DNA from: Sipunculus nudus
Lineage: Eukaryota; Annelida; Sipuncula; Golfingiida; Sipunculidae
DNA: 64,000 nucleotides
Assembly (NCBI GenBank): GCA_026874595.1
Contig: CM049317.1
Coordinates: 32,600,901 to 32,664,900 of the forward strand
Reading direction: 5' to 3'
Part shown: positions 1-12,768 of the stretch, in pieces
Layout of the letters: each line of letters starts with the position of its first letter
Numbering within the stretch: the first letter of the stretch is position 1
Program-made: the position numbers and the translations under genes
Notes under the pieces: model-generated
Told to the model about the DNA's origin: nothing
The model's database searches: none
The model's input: only the letters and a program-made list of their open reading frames with translations

Positions 1-180
1 CACGGTCGGCCCCCACCCAGGGTGAGCCGTCTGCAATCTTAAAGGGGAGACTGTGCTCAAAATTCGTGTTTCACTCACACACAGTGCGCCTTTCGGGGGT
101 TCCTCGGTGTTATGAACCAGCAATTGGGATGACACACACCCAGAACCCACAGGAGGAGTGATACATCGAGCCTGGTTGAC
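1..180 (+). repeat. tRNA-SINE 3' body (truncated at window edge)
   Basis: This stretch matches the body of the SINE at 33523-33750: a CCCA(C/T)CCAGGGTGA segment, then TGCGCCTTTCGGGG and TTCCTCGGTGT, then an ACACAC...CCAG tail. The tRNA-like head would lie outside the window. Confidence 0.6.
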
Positions 181-611
181 ACCAGAATTATGTAAGCCCC
201 TGTTACAAAGTCCGAAACCAGAACGGAATTCTGCTGATGTACATAATACTTAGTTTAGCAGGCATTAAAAAATGGAGGCGGTTACCTGAACTAAAAAAAA
301 GTTGTGAACATAGACGCAGCGACCGTAGCCGACACGTAAGTAGACGTGTGTGCAAGGGTAGTAGTACCGGCGGACGTACTAACTGACATGGGAAAAATTA
401 GCCGTGTTTTATTTGTAAAGCAGCTTACTACTATACTATGTTTTCCGATGTTTAACCGGATTCAACGGAACTCTGAAACAGAGAAACCACGAGACTTGGT
501 TCGGTAATTGAGTGCGGCGCTCTTTGCGTATAGACAGAAGCTGCATGAGAGCACATGATTCTCTTCTTCTGAGTTGATCTTTGGCCGAATTGTGAGAGGG
601 CCCATGCATAT

Positions 612-960
612 TCTGCGCTATCTGTGGACAAACGCGAGGTGGATGCGGAAACCAAGACTACGTATCAATAAGTGCTCGATCTCCAGGACAAGCTGAGCGA
701 TACGTGCGCGTTAGATCGCGAAACTGTGAGTAAGTCTGCGGAGAGATACAAACAATTCCATGACGTAGGTAAACGCCCCCGCAAATTAGAGATCGGAGAC
801 AAAGTGTTGTTGCTCAACGGACCGAATCAAACCGCTTCGTCCAGTGAAACGGCCCTTCAGCATTGCAGATAAAGAAGGTGATCTAGACTATCGGATCAAG
901 GCCGACAACAAGATCATAACCTTTCATTTGAACATGCTAAACAGGGCCGATCCTCAAAAT
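612..960 (+). pseudogene. Ty3/gypsy integrase C-terminal fragment
   Basis: The decayed reading ETKTTYQ, stop, VLDLQDKLSDTCAL then KRPRKLEIGDKVLLL and, after a frameshift, LDYRIK with FHLNML resembles the end of a gypsy integrase (the GDKVLLL beta strand and the HxNML terminus). A stop near 670 and a frameshift near 840-850 show it is dead. Confidence 0.6.
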
Positions 961-986
961 CCTCACAAAAATGCTAAGCATGCTGA

Positions 987-1018
987 CCCCCCCCCCCCCC
1001 CCCCCCACACACACACAC
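987..1018. repeat. Poly-C followed by (CA)n
   Basis: About 20 C residues run into seven CA units between the integrase and RNase H fragments. Confidence 0.9.
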
Positions 1019-1046
1019 ATTTCTGAGACTGCTTGATTTCATTGCG

Positions 1047-1258
1047 CTGTTCTACCTGAAATGCGACGCGTCGGATGTCAGAATCGGGAGTATCCTTATG
1101 CAGGGACACGTTTGGATGATGCATCCGATAGTTTATGCTAGCAGGAAATTACTGGCTCGAAAGAGAAATTACCTTGTTATTGATAGTGAGCGTTTGCCAA
1201 TTGTTTTGGCAGTTCAGAAATTTGCGATGCACTTGTCATGTAGTGTATTAAGTGTATA
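1047..1258 (+). pseudogene. Ty3/gypsy RNase H fragment
   Basis: The frame reads LKCDASDVRIGSILMQ, HPIVYASRKLLARKRNYLV and LPIVLAVQKF. This is the DASxxxIGxxLMQ...YASRKL...RNY signature of the gypsy RNase H domain. It lies downstream of the integrase piece, opposite to the normal order, so the two are rearranged fragments. Confidence 0.7.
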
Positions 1259-1501
1259 AGCAAAGCCAAGTGACTAAACAAGAAAGTAATGAGATGGGTC
1301 TTTGTGTTACAAGGGTTTAGATTCTAGATACAGGCTGTATATGGCAAGCTTAACCATTGCCCTAACAGGTTACCAAATGTTGAACTGGATTGGATATTGT
1401 GGATATATAAGGCAGACAGTGTATATAGATATGAATTGCAAAATATTTCACATAACTTGTAATGGGTCAGTATTGTATGATGTTTTCGCTTAGTTTGTAA
1501 T

Positions 1502-1717
1502 GAATCGATACTAATTATCGAAAAAATACTGTGTATTTTCTTTTAAAGGGGGAGTGATGTCACCAGAGGACTGTGAATTAGGTATTAGCATGTTCAAATA
1601 GGGAGTAATGAATCGATATTCCGTACCGAGAAAATACTGTGTATTTTCTTTTAAAGGGGGAGTGATGTCACCAGAGGACTGTGAATTAGGTATTAGCATG
1701 TTCAGATAGGGAGTATA
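1502..1717 (+). repeat. 108-bp tandem duplication with polypurine tract
   Basis: Two copies (from 1502 and 1610) share AATACTGTGTATTTTC, TTTTAAAGGGGGAGTGATGT and GACTGTGAATTAGGTATTAG. AAAGGGGGAG followed by TGATGT looks like a gypsy polypurine tract next to the start of a 3' LTR. Confidence 0.75.
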
Positions 1718-3768
1718 GCCAGATGATTGTTTTGATAATTTCTTGTATCTTTATATCGAGTATCCTGTTTTGATATTAGCGTGGGAACGTTTAGATAAAA
1801 GCATATGTGTCACGTTTGATGTTAATTTCAGTACTGTTTAATTCCGTGTGAGCCATCTCTGTTTTTGCGATCACTATAGTAACAACTGTTTGTTTGGTTT
1901 TCCCAGAATTTTGTCACTGGGGGCGTGTCCATATCAACATTCATATAATTATTCGCAGTCGACAAAACATGGAGTGGTGATTGTCCAGACGACGGTCAGG
2001 ACGTGAGCAAGCAGGACGACGGTCAGGACGTCAGCAAGCATCAGTAAGACATTATTAAGAAGAAATTCGCTACACTAGCCCTATCAACGCGGCAGCTCGG
2101 TAAAGCCTGACAATATCTGTAATCCACCGGCAGGTCTGCTCGCATCATGAGTCTAGACAGCCTAGAAATGTCTATAACCGTAGATAGTCGGTGTCTAAGG
2201 ATGGCCACGTTGATTACTCTGTAACGGACTTCAGAGCGAGTATCGCATTTTGCCGACGGACGGATAATATGGCGATTTAATAGGAATAGACCGAGGACAT
2301 TATTTAAACGCGTAACTGTAAAGGTGATGGATATCGCGGTGAGGTAGCTTATTCAGTTACCTAGAGCTGAATGATTCCAGGAGACATCAGCTGTGAATGA
2401 CATTGATTCTGGGTCTAGATAGAATAGGTTGTGCGCTAATTAGTAAGTGCTGTCTGAACTATGTCTCGAGAGGCAAACCAGTACTCCAGCGAGGGACTGT
2501 TGGTTGTTTGAGCTCCTTTTATCTATATGTGGACTGATTGTGCTGTGTACACAGCGAGATCAAACGGTGAGCAGAGCGGCTCAACATCTCGATGTCACGC
2601 GTGCGCAATGGTCATGTGATAATGAAAAGTGTAAACAAGGAACTTCCCTGTGTAGCGTGATTAACGGGCTTGATAATCATATCTGTGTTTATTTTCGGAC
2701 GTTGATGAGCTTCAGTGCTTAATCTTTTGGAGCGCCTCTTCAGAAAAATGTGTCTTCGTTCTGGAAATATTGATATGTTTTTGTTAACTCAAATCTGATT
2801 CATCTTTTGGAGTGTACGTATTAGTTTCACCCAGTTGGTTTGAGATTTAAAATCACTTGGCCGTTCACATCTTTACTGGTGTGACAAAAATTAATGATAT
2901 ATTTACATATTACAGAAATTGACGAAAATGCAAGTATCATTGATTATTCCTGGAATTTAAGGAGAAATAACTCATATTCATTCAACGCGCACACATATAT
3001 ATGAAATACAAACAATTAAAAGTAAATACTTTGGACAACTATGAATAAATCCATTTGGGCTATAGATTGTTTTACGTATGGGCAAGTGAAAGTCAGTATT
3101 AATAAAAGTTCATGAATCAGGCCGGACCTGACATCAGACAAAACCTGAAATTGTTAAATATATCGACAAGGTCAATGATGACAATCTATATACAGGCTTG
3201 TAACGAAAACAGATCATATCTAATGGCTCTTTCTTGTTGGCGTTACAGCCACTGAGGTTGAGAGTGTATCTTGTAAAGTTTGATCAGATCTGACCAAAGG
3301 GGTTCATATCACGATATTCGGCTTTCAGCAGGAGGACATGCAACAGCCCCTATATATTATACATAGCATATTTGTGTTGACTCAGTTGATCCATAACTTT
3401 AACTTATTCAGTATGTTTAAAACTATTGACACTTACGCTCAAGAAAACCAGATTAACTGTTACCTCCACCGGGTCTTGTTTATAGCCTTGCAGTGCATAC
3501 TGGGAAAGCTCAGGTGGGTATATTCTTGGGCAACGTCATGACGATCTGAGAAACCCACCATCTATAGGATATTTTTAGGTACTTTACATAGACCTCTGTT
3601 TTATTTGTATCATATGAACATTTCGGATTGTGTTGAATCAAACTCTCTCCCAGAGGTGATCGGACTCTAGGCAGAAAATTCGGGCCAAATGACTATTCTT
3701 TCATCGAATCCCAATATACGAGCTGTGCTGTTATCATCAAACGTTTCAATTGCAGATGTTAAGGTTAC
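1664..3768 (+). repeat. LTR-like repeat, copy 1
   Basis: This follows a polypurine tract and is homologous to 5490-6868 in the same orientation (shared CAGATGATTGTTTT, GTTTGATGTTAATTTC, GTAACGGACTTCAGAG and GTTACCTCCACCGGGTCTTG). It carries about 650 bases (roughly 2481-3130) absent from copy 2. It is probably a long LTR or the end of a gypsy-class element; the exact ends are not defined. Confidence 0.55.
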
Positions 3769-3779
3769 AAAAATATTCA

Positions 3780-5450
3780 ATTTTTAGCTCAGCTAACTGT
3801 AAGTCATCTAAGCTATAGGGATCACCTTTTGTCCGTCGTCCGTCCGGCCGTCCGGGCGCTGTCATCAGTTTCTGCAGACTGGTGGCGCAACCTGTATTTT
3901 TCGATTTTTTATGATTTTTTTTCTCTATTTTTGAGACCTTTAAAAATGTGGACATCTGTTAACAGGGCACAAATCATAAAGACTGGACCTAGAATCTTCA
4001 TTCTTGACATTCTGAGAGACCTATGTAAAGTTTCCATGGAAACCAGAAATTAGGTCTCTGTTACATATATCCTTTGAGCTATGGGGCTCCAAAGTACCCC
4101 CAGAATAGTGAAAAATATCATACAAAAACTTCAATATCTCATTAACTACATCACTGATGGTAATGATTTTTGGCATACATATTAATCACGAGATGTTTCA
4201 TCAGTTTCTGCAGACTGATGGCGCCACCTGTATCATTCGATTTTTTAATGATTTTTTTTCTCTATTTTTGAGACCTTTAAAAATGTGGATATCTGTTAAC
4301 AGGGCTCAAATCTCAAAGACTGGACCTAGAATCTTCATTCTTAACATTCTGAGAGACCTATGTAAAGTTTCCATGGAAACCAGAAATTAGGTCTCTGTTA
4401 CATATATCCTTTGAGCTATGGGGCCCCAAAATACCCCCCCCCCCAACCTGAAAAGTGAAAAATTTCATACAAAAACTCCAATATCTCATTAACAATATCA
4501 CTGATTTTCATGATTTTTGGCATACTATTAATCATGAGATGTTTCATCAGTTTCTGCAGACTGGGTGCGTCATCTGTATTTTTCGATTTTTTACGAATTG
4601 TTTTCTCTATTTTTGAGACCTTTAAAAATGTGAACATCTGTTAACAGGGCACAAATCATATCAACTGGACCTAGAATCTTTATTCTTGATATTCTGAGAG
4701 ACCTATGGAAAGTCTCTATGGAAACCTGAAATAAGGTCTCTGTTACCCATATCCATTAAGCTGTATGGCTCCAAAGTACCCCCCAGAATAATGAAAAATT
4801 GATACAAAAACTCCAGTATCTCAATAACTACAACACTGATGCTCACGATTTTTGGCATACATACTGATCATGACGTGTTCCATCAGTTTCAGCAGGCTAG
4901 GAGGGCCAACTCTATTTTTTTTCAAATTTTTACGAATTATTTTCTCTATTCTTGAGACCTTTAAAGATGTGGTTATCTTTCAACAGGGTACAAATTGTAA
5001 CAACTGGACCTAGAATCTTCATTCTTGTCATGCAAGGAGGCCCATGAAAAGTGTCTGTGGAAACCTGAAATTAGACCTCTGTTACCCATATCCTTCAAGC
5101 TATAGGACTCCAAAGTATCCCTCAGAATTATTCGAAAATCTGATACAAAAGCTGAAGTATCTGAACAACTAATCCAGAGACCATCATGCTTCTTTGCATG
5201 GATATTGACCATTAATTGTTTTTATTATTTTCTACAGACTGGTGGAGCCACCTGTATTTTTTTTAAGTTTACGCATTTTTCTCTATTCTTGAGATATATT
5301 AATACAGACACAATCTCAGCCTGTTGGTTAATCTGTTTGATGTTTCAGTTCAATGGTTATATACTACCATTCAGATGATAAAATTTCCTTTTGCAAATCT
5401 CTTCCCAGTCAGTTGAGCGTCATGACCCATGGGTCACTTGTTATGTAGAA
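3780..5450 (-). mobile_element. Dispersed non-autonomous element, copy 1 (inverted)
   Basis: One end has TAGCTCAGCTAACTGTAAGT and a GTCCGTCCGGCCGTCC block. The other has GCGTCATGACCCATGGGTCA, the reverse complement of the start of the copy at 44449. No coding capacity was seen; the interior is a tandem array. Confidence 0.6.
3866..5330. repeat. About 335-348-bp tandem array, ~4.4 units
   Basis: CATCAGTTTCTGCAGACTGG or a near variant recurs near 3866, 4200, 4547 and 4882, with a weaker copy near 5228. Each unit also has TTTTGAGACCTTTAAAAATG and GGACCTAGAATCTTCATTC. Divergence increases towards 5.3 kb. Confidence 0.8.
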
Positions 5451-5489
5451 AACATCAAATCATGTCCAACTTAAAAGCAGAGTATAATT

Positions 5490-6868
5490 CAACTGTCGAT
5501 AGAGAACTGTGACTTAGGTATGGTATTGCATGTTCAAGTAGGGAGTAAAACCAGATGATTGTTTTAATAATTTATTGTACATTTGTATGGAGTATCATGT
5601 TTGGATATTAGCGTGAGAACTTTGGTAAAGAGTACACGTGTCTCGTTTGATGTTAATTTCGGTACAATTAAATTCCTTGTGAGCCGTCTCTGTTTGGCGT
5701 CCTCTTAGTAACGACTGTTTCTTGTAGACTTCAAAGGATGAGCACCTGGGTTTTGTCACGTGTCCATATCAACATTCATGTAATTTTTGGCAGTCGGCAT
5801 AATATGGAGTGGTGATTGTCCAGAAGACGGTCAGGACTTGTGACGTCAGTGAGCATATATAAGACGTGATTAAGAAGATGATCGCTACAACTGCCCGATC
5901 AGTGCGCCAGTTTGGGATAGCCTGACGATAATTTCAGTCTAAGAGCAGGTATGCGTAAATTAAAGGTTTAGACAGCTGAGAGATGATGTCTATAAGCGTG
6001 GATAGTCTGTGTCTGAGGAAGGCCACGGTGATTAGTTTGTAACGGACTTCAGAGATAGTATCGCATTTTCCCGACGGCCTGTTAATCTGGCGTTTTATTT
6101 CTGTTGTGAGCGTTTCCATACCGAGGACCTAATTTTTACGCGTAACTGCAGAGGTAATGGATATAGCTCTGTGCAAACGTATTCGGTTATCTTAAGCTGG
6201 TTGATTCCAGGAGACATCATCTGTGAAAGACATTGATTCAGAGTTCAGTCTGTGCGCTAATTAGTTGGTGCTCTTTGAACTCTTTCTCGAGAAGCAAACC
6301 AGGCAATTCAGAGTAAGCCTGATATTGTTGAATATTTCGACATGCTCAATGATGACTAGCTACAGGTCTGTTACGCAAACAAATATTTATATGCTCTTTC
6401 TTGCTTGCGTTACAGCCACTGGGATGGACAGTTTTCTTTGTAAACTTTGATCAGATCTGACCAGATCATGATATTCATACAGTTGTGGTGACTCAGTTGG
6501 ACCATAACTTTAACTTATTCAGTATGTTTAAAACTGTTGTCACTTACGCTCGAGACAACTGTTACCTCCACCGGGTCTTGTTTACAGCCTTGCAGACCAT
6601 GCTGGGAAGGCACAGGAGGGTATATTCTTGGGCGACGTCAAGATGATCTGAGGAAGCCACCATCAATAGGCTATTTTTAGGTACTCTGCATAGACCCCCA
6701 ATTTTATTTGCATCAGATGACCATTTGGGATTGTGTTGAAGCAAACTTTGCCCCGCAGATGATCGGACTCTCGGCAGATATTCGGGCTAAATGATGACTC
6801 CTTCAGCGAATCCCACCATGCGAGCTGTGCCCTTAACACCCAGCGTTTCAACTGCAGACGTTAAGGTA
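5490..6868 (+). repeat. LTR-like repeat, copy 2
   Basis: This is a diverged copy of 1664-3768, lacking that copy's internal 650-base block and the clean TGATGT start. With copy 1 it flanks the tandem-array element. Short open frames inside are not convincing genes. Confidence 0.55.
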
Positions 6869-6869
6869 A

Positions 6870-9627
6870 ATAGAATTCCGTGTATATGGAGAAAACATCA
6901 CACCATGTCATACTTTAAAGCAAATTAGAATAGAACTAATCATATATTCACATATAACTCAGTTTATAAATTCAGATTCGATACAATTCAATTTTCAAAA
7001 AGGGAAATATATCTATCTAGCTCAATCTTTGCCAATTTCTAACTGTAATACATTCAGTGATACGAGTGATTCGAAAACGGTTTAGTAATAAAGTAGTCGT
7101 TCATTATCTTTTGTCTTTTATTTTCTATATATACTTCAATTTTACCTAACATTGGTTGCATTGAAGGACATTGATAACAGTGAATCCCGTAACTATGGCA
7201 AAGTTCTTCCACAAGGAACCTCTTGCTCCATTGTACCGGTACATAACATCGAATCTCTTCGTTATTGTCAAATGATTATCAAATGATGCTAGGTTCGTGT
7301 GTTTCATGGAATGGGTTTTAAATTCGTTGTATATTTATTGCGTTGTATATTAACCTGAAGACATCGTTTGTAGCTATATGTTGACGCAGAGGTGTTTGTG
7401 TTGTGTAATTTAATATCATTTGAAAAATGACAATTACAATAAAATGAATAAAAATCCTACGACTTAATCATATATTGGAAAGGGTTTACTTTCGTGTGTG
7501 GATACGTGTCTCTATAAGTGTATTAATATATGTATTTTGTAAAATTAAAAATTATCCGATAATATACCATTTCCATAGGGACGAACCAATAAAACCAATA
7601 AACTATCCTGCTGCTATGTATCCTTTTCTTGATCATCTGGTACATATTGTCGGGATCTTTGACCACACAATCACACACGTTGATCAAACATTCCCGACCA
7701 TATGGCGTAGATGAGTTCCTAGCCCCTTTAAGCACACGGAAAATGACATGAACTCCAGAACTACCGTCTTGTCGTATCTTGTCCTTAAAACTTATCACTG
7801 ACACAGTTTGGAAATAGAGAAATTCAGTTTAAACACTGTTAAACTATAACTGGAAATCTGATGTTACACTAATACTATAAACTATTAATTTATCGGGTCG
7901 TTCATGCATAAAATGCGTATGCATATATGCTTTTTTTTAATTTCAAGAATAATGAAATGTCCTGTTCCTATTTTATTTTTATGACAACATCTAGGCAAGA
8001 ATATTTTATACAGGTCTCACAGAAACTAGGAGATGCAAACTGAAATGCCAAATCCTATGTACAAAGTTTATCTATAAATTTAATGCGCTCACTCAGTTGG
8101 CCCTTTCACATTGTGTGTCAGAATAAAAAATGGAGTCTAAACATATTTCTGACGAGACGACAAGGTTTTGCAGTTTTACATGACAACACAAAGTAAAAAT
8201 TGAATGTTGACAGGATATTGTGTTCAATTTTCTTTTCTTTGCAATCTTCTTGTTAGCGATTTCGTATAAAGGGTAAGTGAATGCAGAAATATCTTAAACT
8301 CCTCTTAAACTGACAACTTCATGAAATCTTAATGAGTGTGTGGCCTAAAATTTGATATCAACAGTAGAGTGAGGAACATCTTGTACCATTAATGTAGCGA
8401 ATACAGAAACCGAACAGCCGAAATGATGCAAAAGGATCTGTTTACTAGGAGTTTATACTTAGAATAATATATTATTAATGTTTAAGGCAGAACCTTGATC
8501 GTTTTCGGCTATAACCACATTGTTATCTATACAAATAATTTAAATAAATTCTTATGATCGGTGCTGCTATATGTTCACATCACCGTTCACATTATGAATA
8601 TCATATTAATCCAAATAATCATTCACTTTTGGCAATTATTAAGGTCAAACATGAGTTTAATACAGTGGTATATTATGATAAATTAACTGTAACTAATGGT
8701 AGTACTTCAGAACATCGGTAATGCTTACTTTTTTGCGTATATACATCGGGACTGATTGTTTAAAAAGCGTTCCCTGCATATTGTGGTCCCAAAAAAGTAG
8801 ACAGAATATAGTATCTTGGCGAACATATCTGATATCAGACAATACGAATTCGTTTCGTGTTGTATGTCACCTGTCACCCGTAGCCAGATATTCACACCTA
8901 ATACAGAGATAAATAATGGGAATGATAAATACGTTCATCAACCCACACAAAGGGAATGCAGCTCAGTTACATTATTATAAGTATGATTACTTCTGGCCTC
9001 ACAATACTAAAACACTAAACACACATACACACACGTACACACATACGTACAGACACATCTGTATGTATGCATGCTGATTGTGCTCTAACGAGCGTGTTGC
9101 CTCTCAGTATACAAGGACCAATTATTATTCTGTTTGGGAGTAATGCACGTTTACATTGTATTTAACGTTGGCGTTACATGGAAGTGATATAAGGCACCCA
9201 AGATCACACAATTCTGTTTATTTATACATTTTGACAATCCACATGTATGGTAACTAGGTTTACCGTGTATAACCTTCCCTTTACCGAATGGATGTTACTC
9301 GATCTTCGGTACATCAGAACACCAGAAGTAACATTATTCAGACCATATCCATGCATTTGTCCATGCAATACCATTGAACTCATATCAATATTCCTGATAT
9401 ACATTGATTTTGATTACTAAATTCGAACAAATGTATTTAAATATATTTGAAGTAAAAACTCCAATTTTTGTATGTGTATATTTATCTTTGTTAACTCTTG
9501 GTACATCGATGTCGTTTATATATTCACATTCCGAAAGTATTCACGTTTTCCCCATCTTTTAAATGATATCGACAAAACAAACCAAGTATATATAGCTCAT
9601 AGGTTTGTCGTGTATATAATGTATGTA

Positions 9628-9691
<64 letters not shown>

Positions 9692-11330
9692 TATGTATAT
9701 ATTTGCGCCTATGAATACGTGTTTGTATGACTATCACTAGCACACATAAATGTCCGGTATGAACTTTATAACAGAGTCAACTACTTTTAATTTGCTCAAA
9801 TTTTCCTCACAATCGCAAGGCAATATCTGATGTGATTGGGTTATGTGTACTAAATATGTGATGGACCTTCATTATAAGATTGACTTTTGCCTTTGGAATG
9901 GGAACTGAGAATGTCAATGTATATTTACTTTAAATGTTTTACATACGTTCGTACATGCCATATATAAACATTAACAAGGTATTCCTGATATCCTACATAT
10001 ATAAATGACAAGTAAACATATTCAGCGGTATATGATTTATTGAATTAAAGAGGAAGTACATGAATTACAGATTATCTGAAGTATAAAGTATGATGGCCCC
10101 TAGAAAAATCCATGTTTAGTCATATTATATAGTCATCTTATCCAGTCATCTTATATATACATGTGTGTGTGTGTGTCTGGTGTATGTATCAAATCAACTG
10201 GTCAGGAACACTAACCTAGGCTTAACTAAAATCTACCCCAATATGGAATAAATGGTGCTTGTGTAAATAGGCTTTCGGGAACAGCTTTATGCAACTGTCT
10301 AAAGATATTAATAAGCAAGTATCAAAACAAAATTACAGATAATAAAGAACCAGAGGCAGGTTGAAACAATTTTACAGTTAAATCAGATTAACACTATAGG
10401 TGTCATCAGGTATTTTTTTTCTGCAGTCCCAGCGAAAGTCGCCTAAGATGTATATTAGATATTAGATATTACAGATATTACAGATAACTGTCACTTCCAT
10501 ACTAGCAAGCATGTATCTGTCAGTTAAAAAATCGTATCTTTTGTGAATGTTCAGATGTGATACGAATAGGTTATGTAACATTTAAGCTGGAAAAAGGGAA
10601 TATGAATAATACACCGAGCAAGCTGAAATGGTGTTATTGTTGCATGTTGGTGTTGGTGTTATTTTTTTTATGCATGTATCTGTTGTCTGCAGAACTGAAA
10701 CCAGCCAGCGAGGTGTGCACGCAGCCTTTGTTGTTACGTTTCGTTTGAATTACAGCTCATCGGCCGAGCATCCTATATGCCCAAGGCCCTGAGCAAACCA
10801 CGTCAGGGGCAATTCTCTCTGAGCCTGTGGCCTGTTCAGACGGTTACGCTGGGGGATGAGCTGTCACTCAAAAAGAAATGAATATGATTGGCTCCGTGTA
10901 TTTCTCGCTTGGCTCTGTCTTCCAGCACAAGGTCTCATCTGATTGGACAAAAATACAGTGCTCCCCCCTAGTGTTGCAATTCAGGATACGAGGTCATAAC
11001 AAACAGCGCCTTACGATATAGGTAGTAGCCCTATAGGTAAAGCGCTGTGTAAAGAGCGTACTGTGTGATTGCCATATTAAATAAAAGGAACGTTTAAAGT
11101 CATCAATGATATTCTAATACATATTAACAACTAATCGTCTGTACTGGATATGCGAGTTCAGGATATAACTATATAAACGCAATTATCTTCTATGCAGAGA
11201 ATATAAAGTATTTTAGGCAACGCTTAAATTTGCTGTATTCATTTCTCCCTGAAGATGGAGCATATATATTTGACGTTTCATCATACTGTTAATACTTATT
11301 TTTTTGCATAACACAGAGTGTTTTGATTTA
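6870..11330. other. AT-rich stretch without a recognised gene
   Basis: It holds a TA microsatellite near 9630 and one unassigned minus-strand open stretch at 7804-7523 after a tgtcag acceptor-like site (VHVIFRVLKGARNSS, CLINVCDCVVKDPDN). It also has a + strand ORF at 10602-10748 with a basic start and a hydrophobic run. Neither is supported by family similarity. Confidence 0.5.
9630..9688. repeat. (TA)n microsatellite
   Basis: About 29 uninterrupted TA units. Confidence 0.95.
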
Positions 11331-11331
11331 C

Positions 11332-11397
11332 CTGTTGCAAAACTTTTATACGTAAATGGTCTCGAGCTACTTGAAGAAGACGTGCTGGCTTCTGATG
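11332..11397 (-). CDS. Locus A exon 7: Ser/Thr-rich stalk
   Basis: A 66-nt segment sits between acceptor cgttgcag and donor gtaaat, phase 1 to 1. It encodes ASEASTSSSSSRPFTYKSF, a mucin-like stalk comparable in place to locus B exon 6. Exon status rests on splice sites and composition only. Confidence 0.45.
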
Positions 11398-11662
11398 CTG
11401 CAACGTAAGTGATGATCCAGGTAAAGGGAAATATACAAAGGGAATCTTTGGGTAACTGCTTCATGAATCAAACAAAAAGTAACCGTTTAAGTCATACGTA
11501 ATATTACAATATAGTATGTGTACCAACAAAATACCTCTTGTGCATATGAGATATCATCTAACTATTCACATCCTTTTCAACAAAGATATATTATTTTTTA
11601 ACATTATTTTCGATGTATTCATTTTTCCTGAATTATTAGGAAATATAATTAATAATATGGTT

Positions 11663-11787
11663 TCACAGAATTGTAACAGTGACAGAAAGCCATTTCCCTG
11701 ATCGTGTCAGAATAAGGCATTTGTTCTGCCTTGGGATGGGACATATTGTCCTGGCCCAGCGGTCGCCAGTTACCTCTTTCTCTGGGC
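11663..11787 (-). pseudogene. Locus A exon 6: broken C-terminal half of the second CTLD
   Basis: After acceptor tttaacag in phase 1, the frame reads NKCLILTRSGKWLS, similar to NYCLFVNHQGEWSS in locus B. It then ends at TGA (11665-11663). Another frame carries LLQFCETI, which resembles AFICAQV of locus B. The two pieces are too close and out of frame, so bases have been lost. Confidence 0.45.
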
Positions 11788-11937
11788 CTGTTAAAAGAAA
11801 ATTAAGTTTATAATATGGTCTTCTGTAGGATAAGATCCTGTGCTATGTCAAATGTTAGCATATTTATATCAGAAACCGTTAAATGATTAAGTTTACATTC
11901 GAGCCATAATGCGGTCATCAGAAACTACAGATCTAAT

Positions 11938-11995
11938 AATAACAAGTGATCTATGGGCCATGACGCTCAGCTCAGCATGACGTATTTGGAAAGGT
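11938..11995 (+). repeat. Terminal fragment of the dispersed element
   Basis: AACAAGTGATCTATGGGCCA and TGACGCTCAGCTCAGCATGA match the start of the copy at 44449. It lies in the locus A intron before the stalk exon. Confidence 0.5.
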
Positions 11996-12768
11996 TAAAG
12001 TCAAAAGATGTAGGTCACAGCGACAGAGTGCAATGATTACAAGGAGAGTTTACCATAACATATCTGTTCTATTAATTAAGCCTCTCACTAATAGCTGTTT
12101 TCTACCATTAACAAAAATAAGTCAGAGGTTTTAGTTTCGCTCTGTGCAAATTTCTAGTGCATAAAAGTTGGTAACAAATAAAAAATTAAAAGAGTGAAAT
12201 AGAATGGTTTCAGCCGTAGTCTCAAATATGCGGCGCCACATCCAGCTTAAATCTGCATACCAATAAGAAAAGCGGAATATACCATTTGATCCACAAAAAG
12301 TAGGTCAACAAAAGTAGCAACACTTACATACAGCCAAAGGCTCAATACACATATTTGTAGTGAACATTAGATTTTCTTAGCACATAGATGTCATGACATA
12401 TTGCAAACTGTTCCCTGAAGTTCCCTGAAGTTAAAGCTTTTAACTTAGCTGCCACATATTAACTTACTTTAAAAAAAGCTAACAATCACATAAAAAGTTT
12501 GTTGTTTAAATATCATCTGATCTGAGTCTGATGAACTGGAAATGATTTGGTTTATTAAAATAATTAATTTCAACATAGGCGTTGCCAATTGCACATTTGC
12601 AGCTTGCAAAAAATACATCAGTTCAAGAAAAAAAATATGCCTGCGATTTTGGTTTATGAAGGTCCTGAATTAATGTGTCACAAATTATATGTAGACAAAC
12701 ATTTAAAATCGTCAACATTTGTGATCATGACATTTGCAATAGTCAAGTATAGCTAAATATAAACTTGC

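Noticed and set aside
7523-7804. Cysteine-containing minus-strand exon
   Set aside because: The acceptor-like site is weak, there is no clear donor, and no family was recognised. Kept only as a note in the 6870-11330 entry.
9472-9690. ORF ending in repeated Tyr-Ile
   Set aside because: Product of a TA microsatellite.
10602-10748. Start exon of a type II membrane enzyme on the + strand
   Set aside because: There is a basic stretch followed by a hydrophobic run and a GT, but no downstream exon or family similarity was found.
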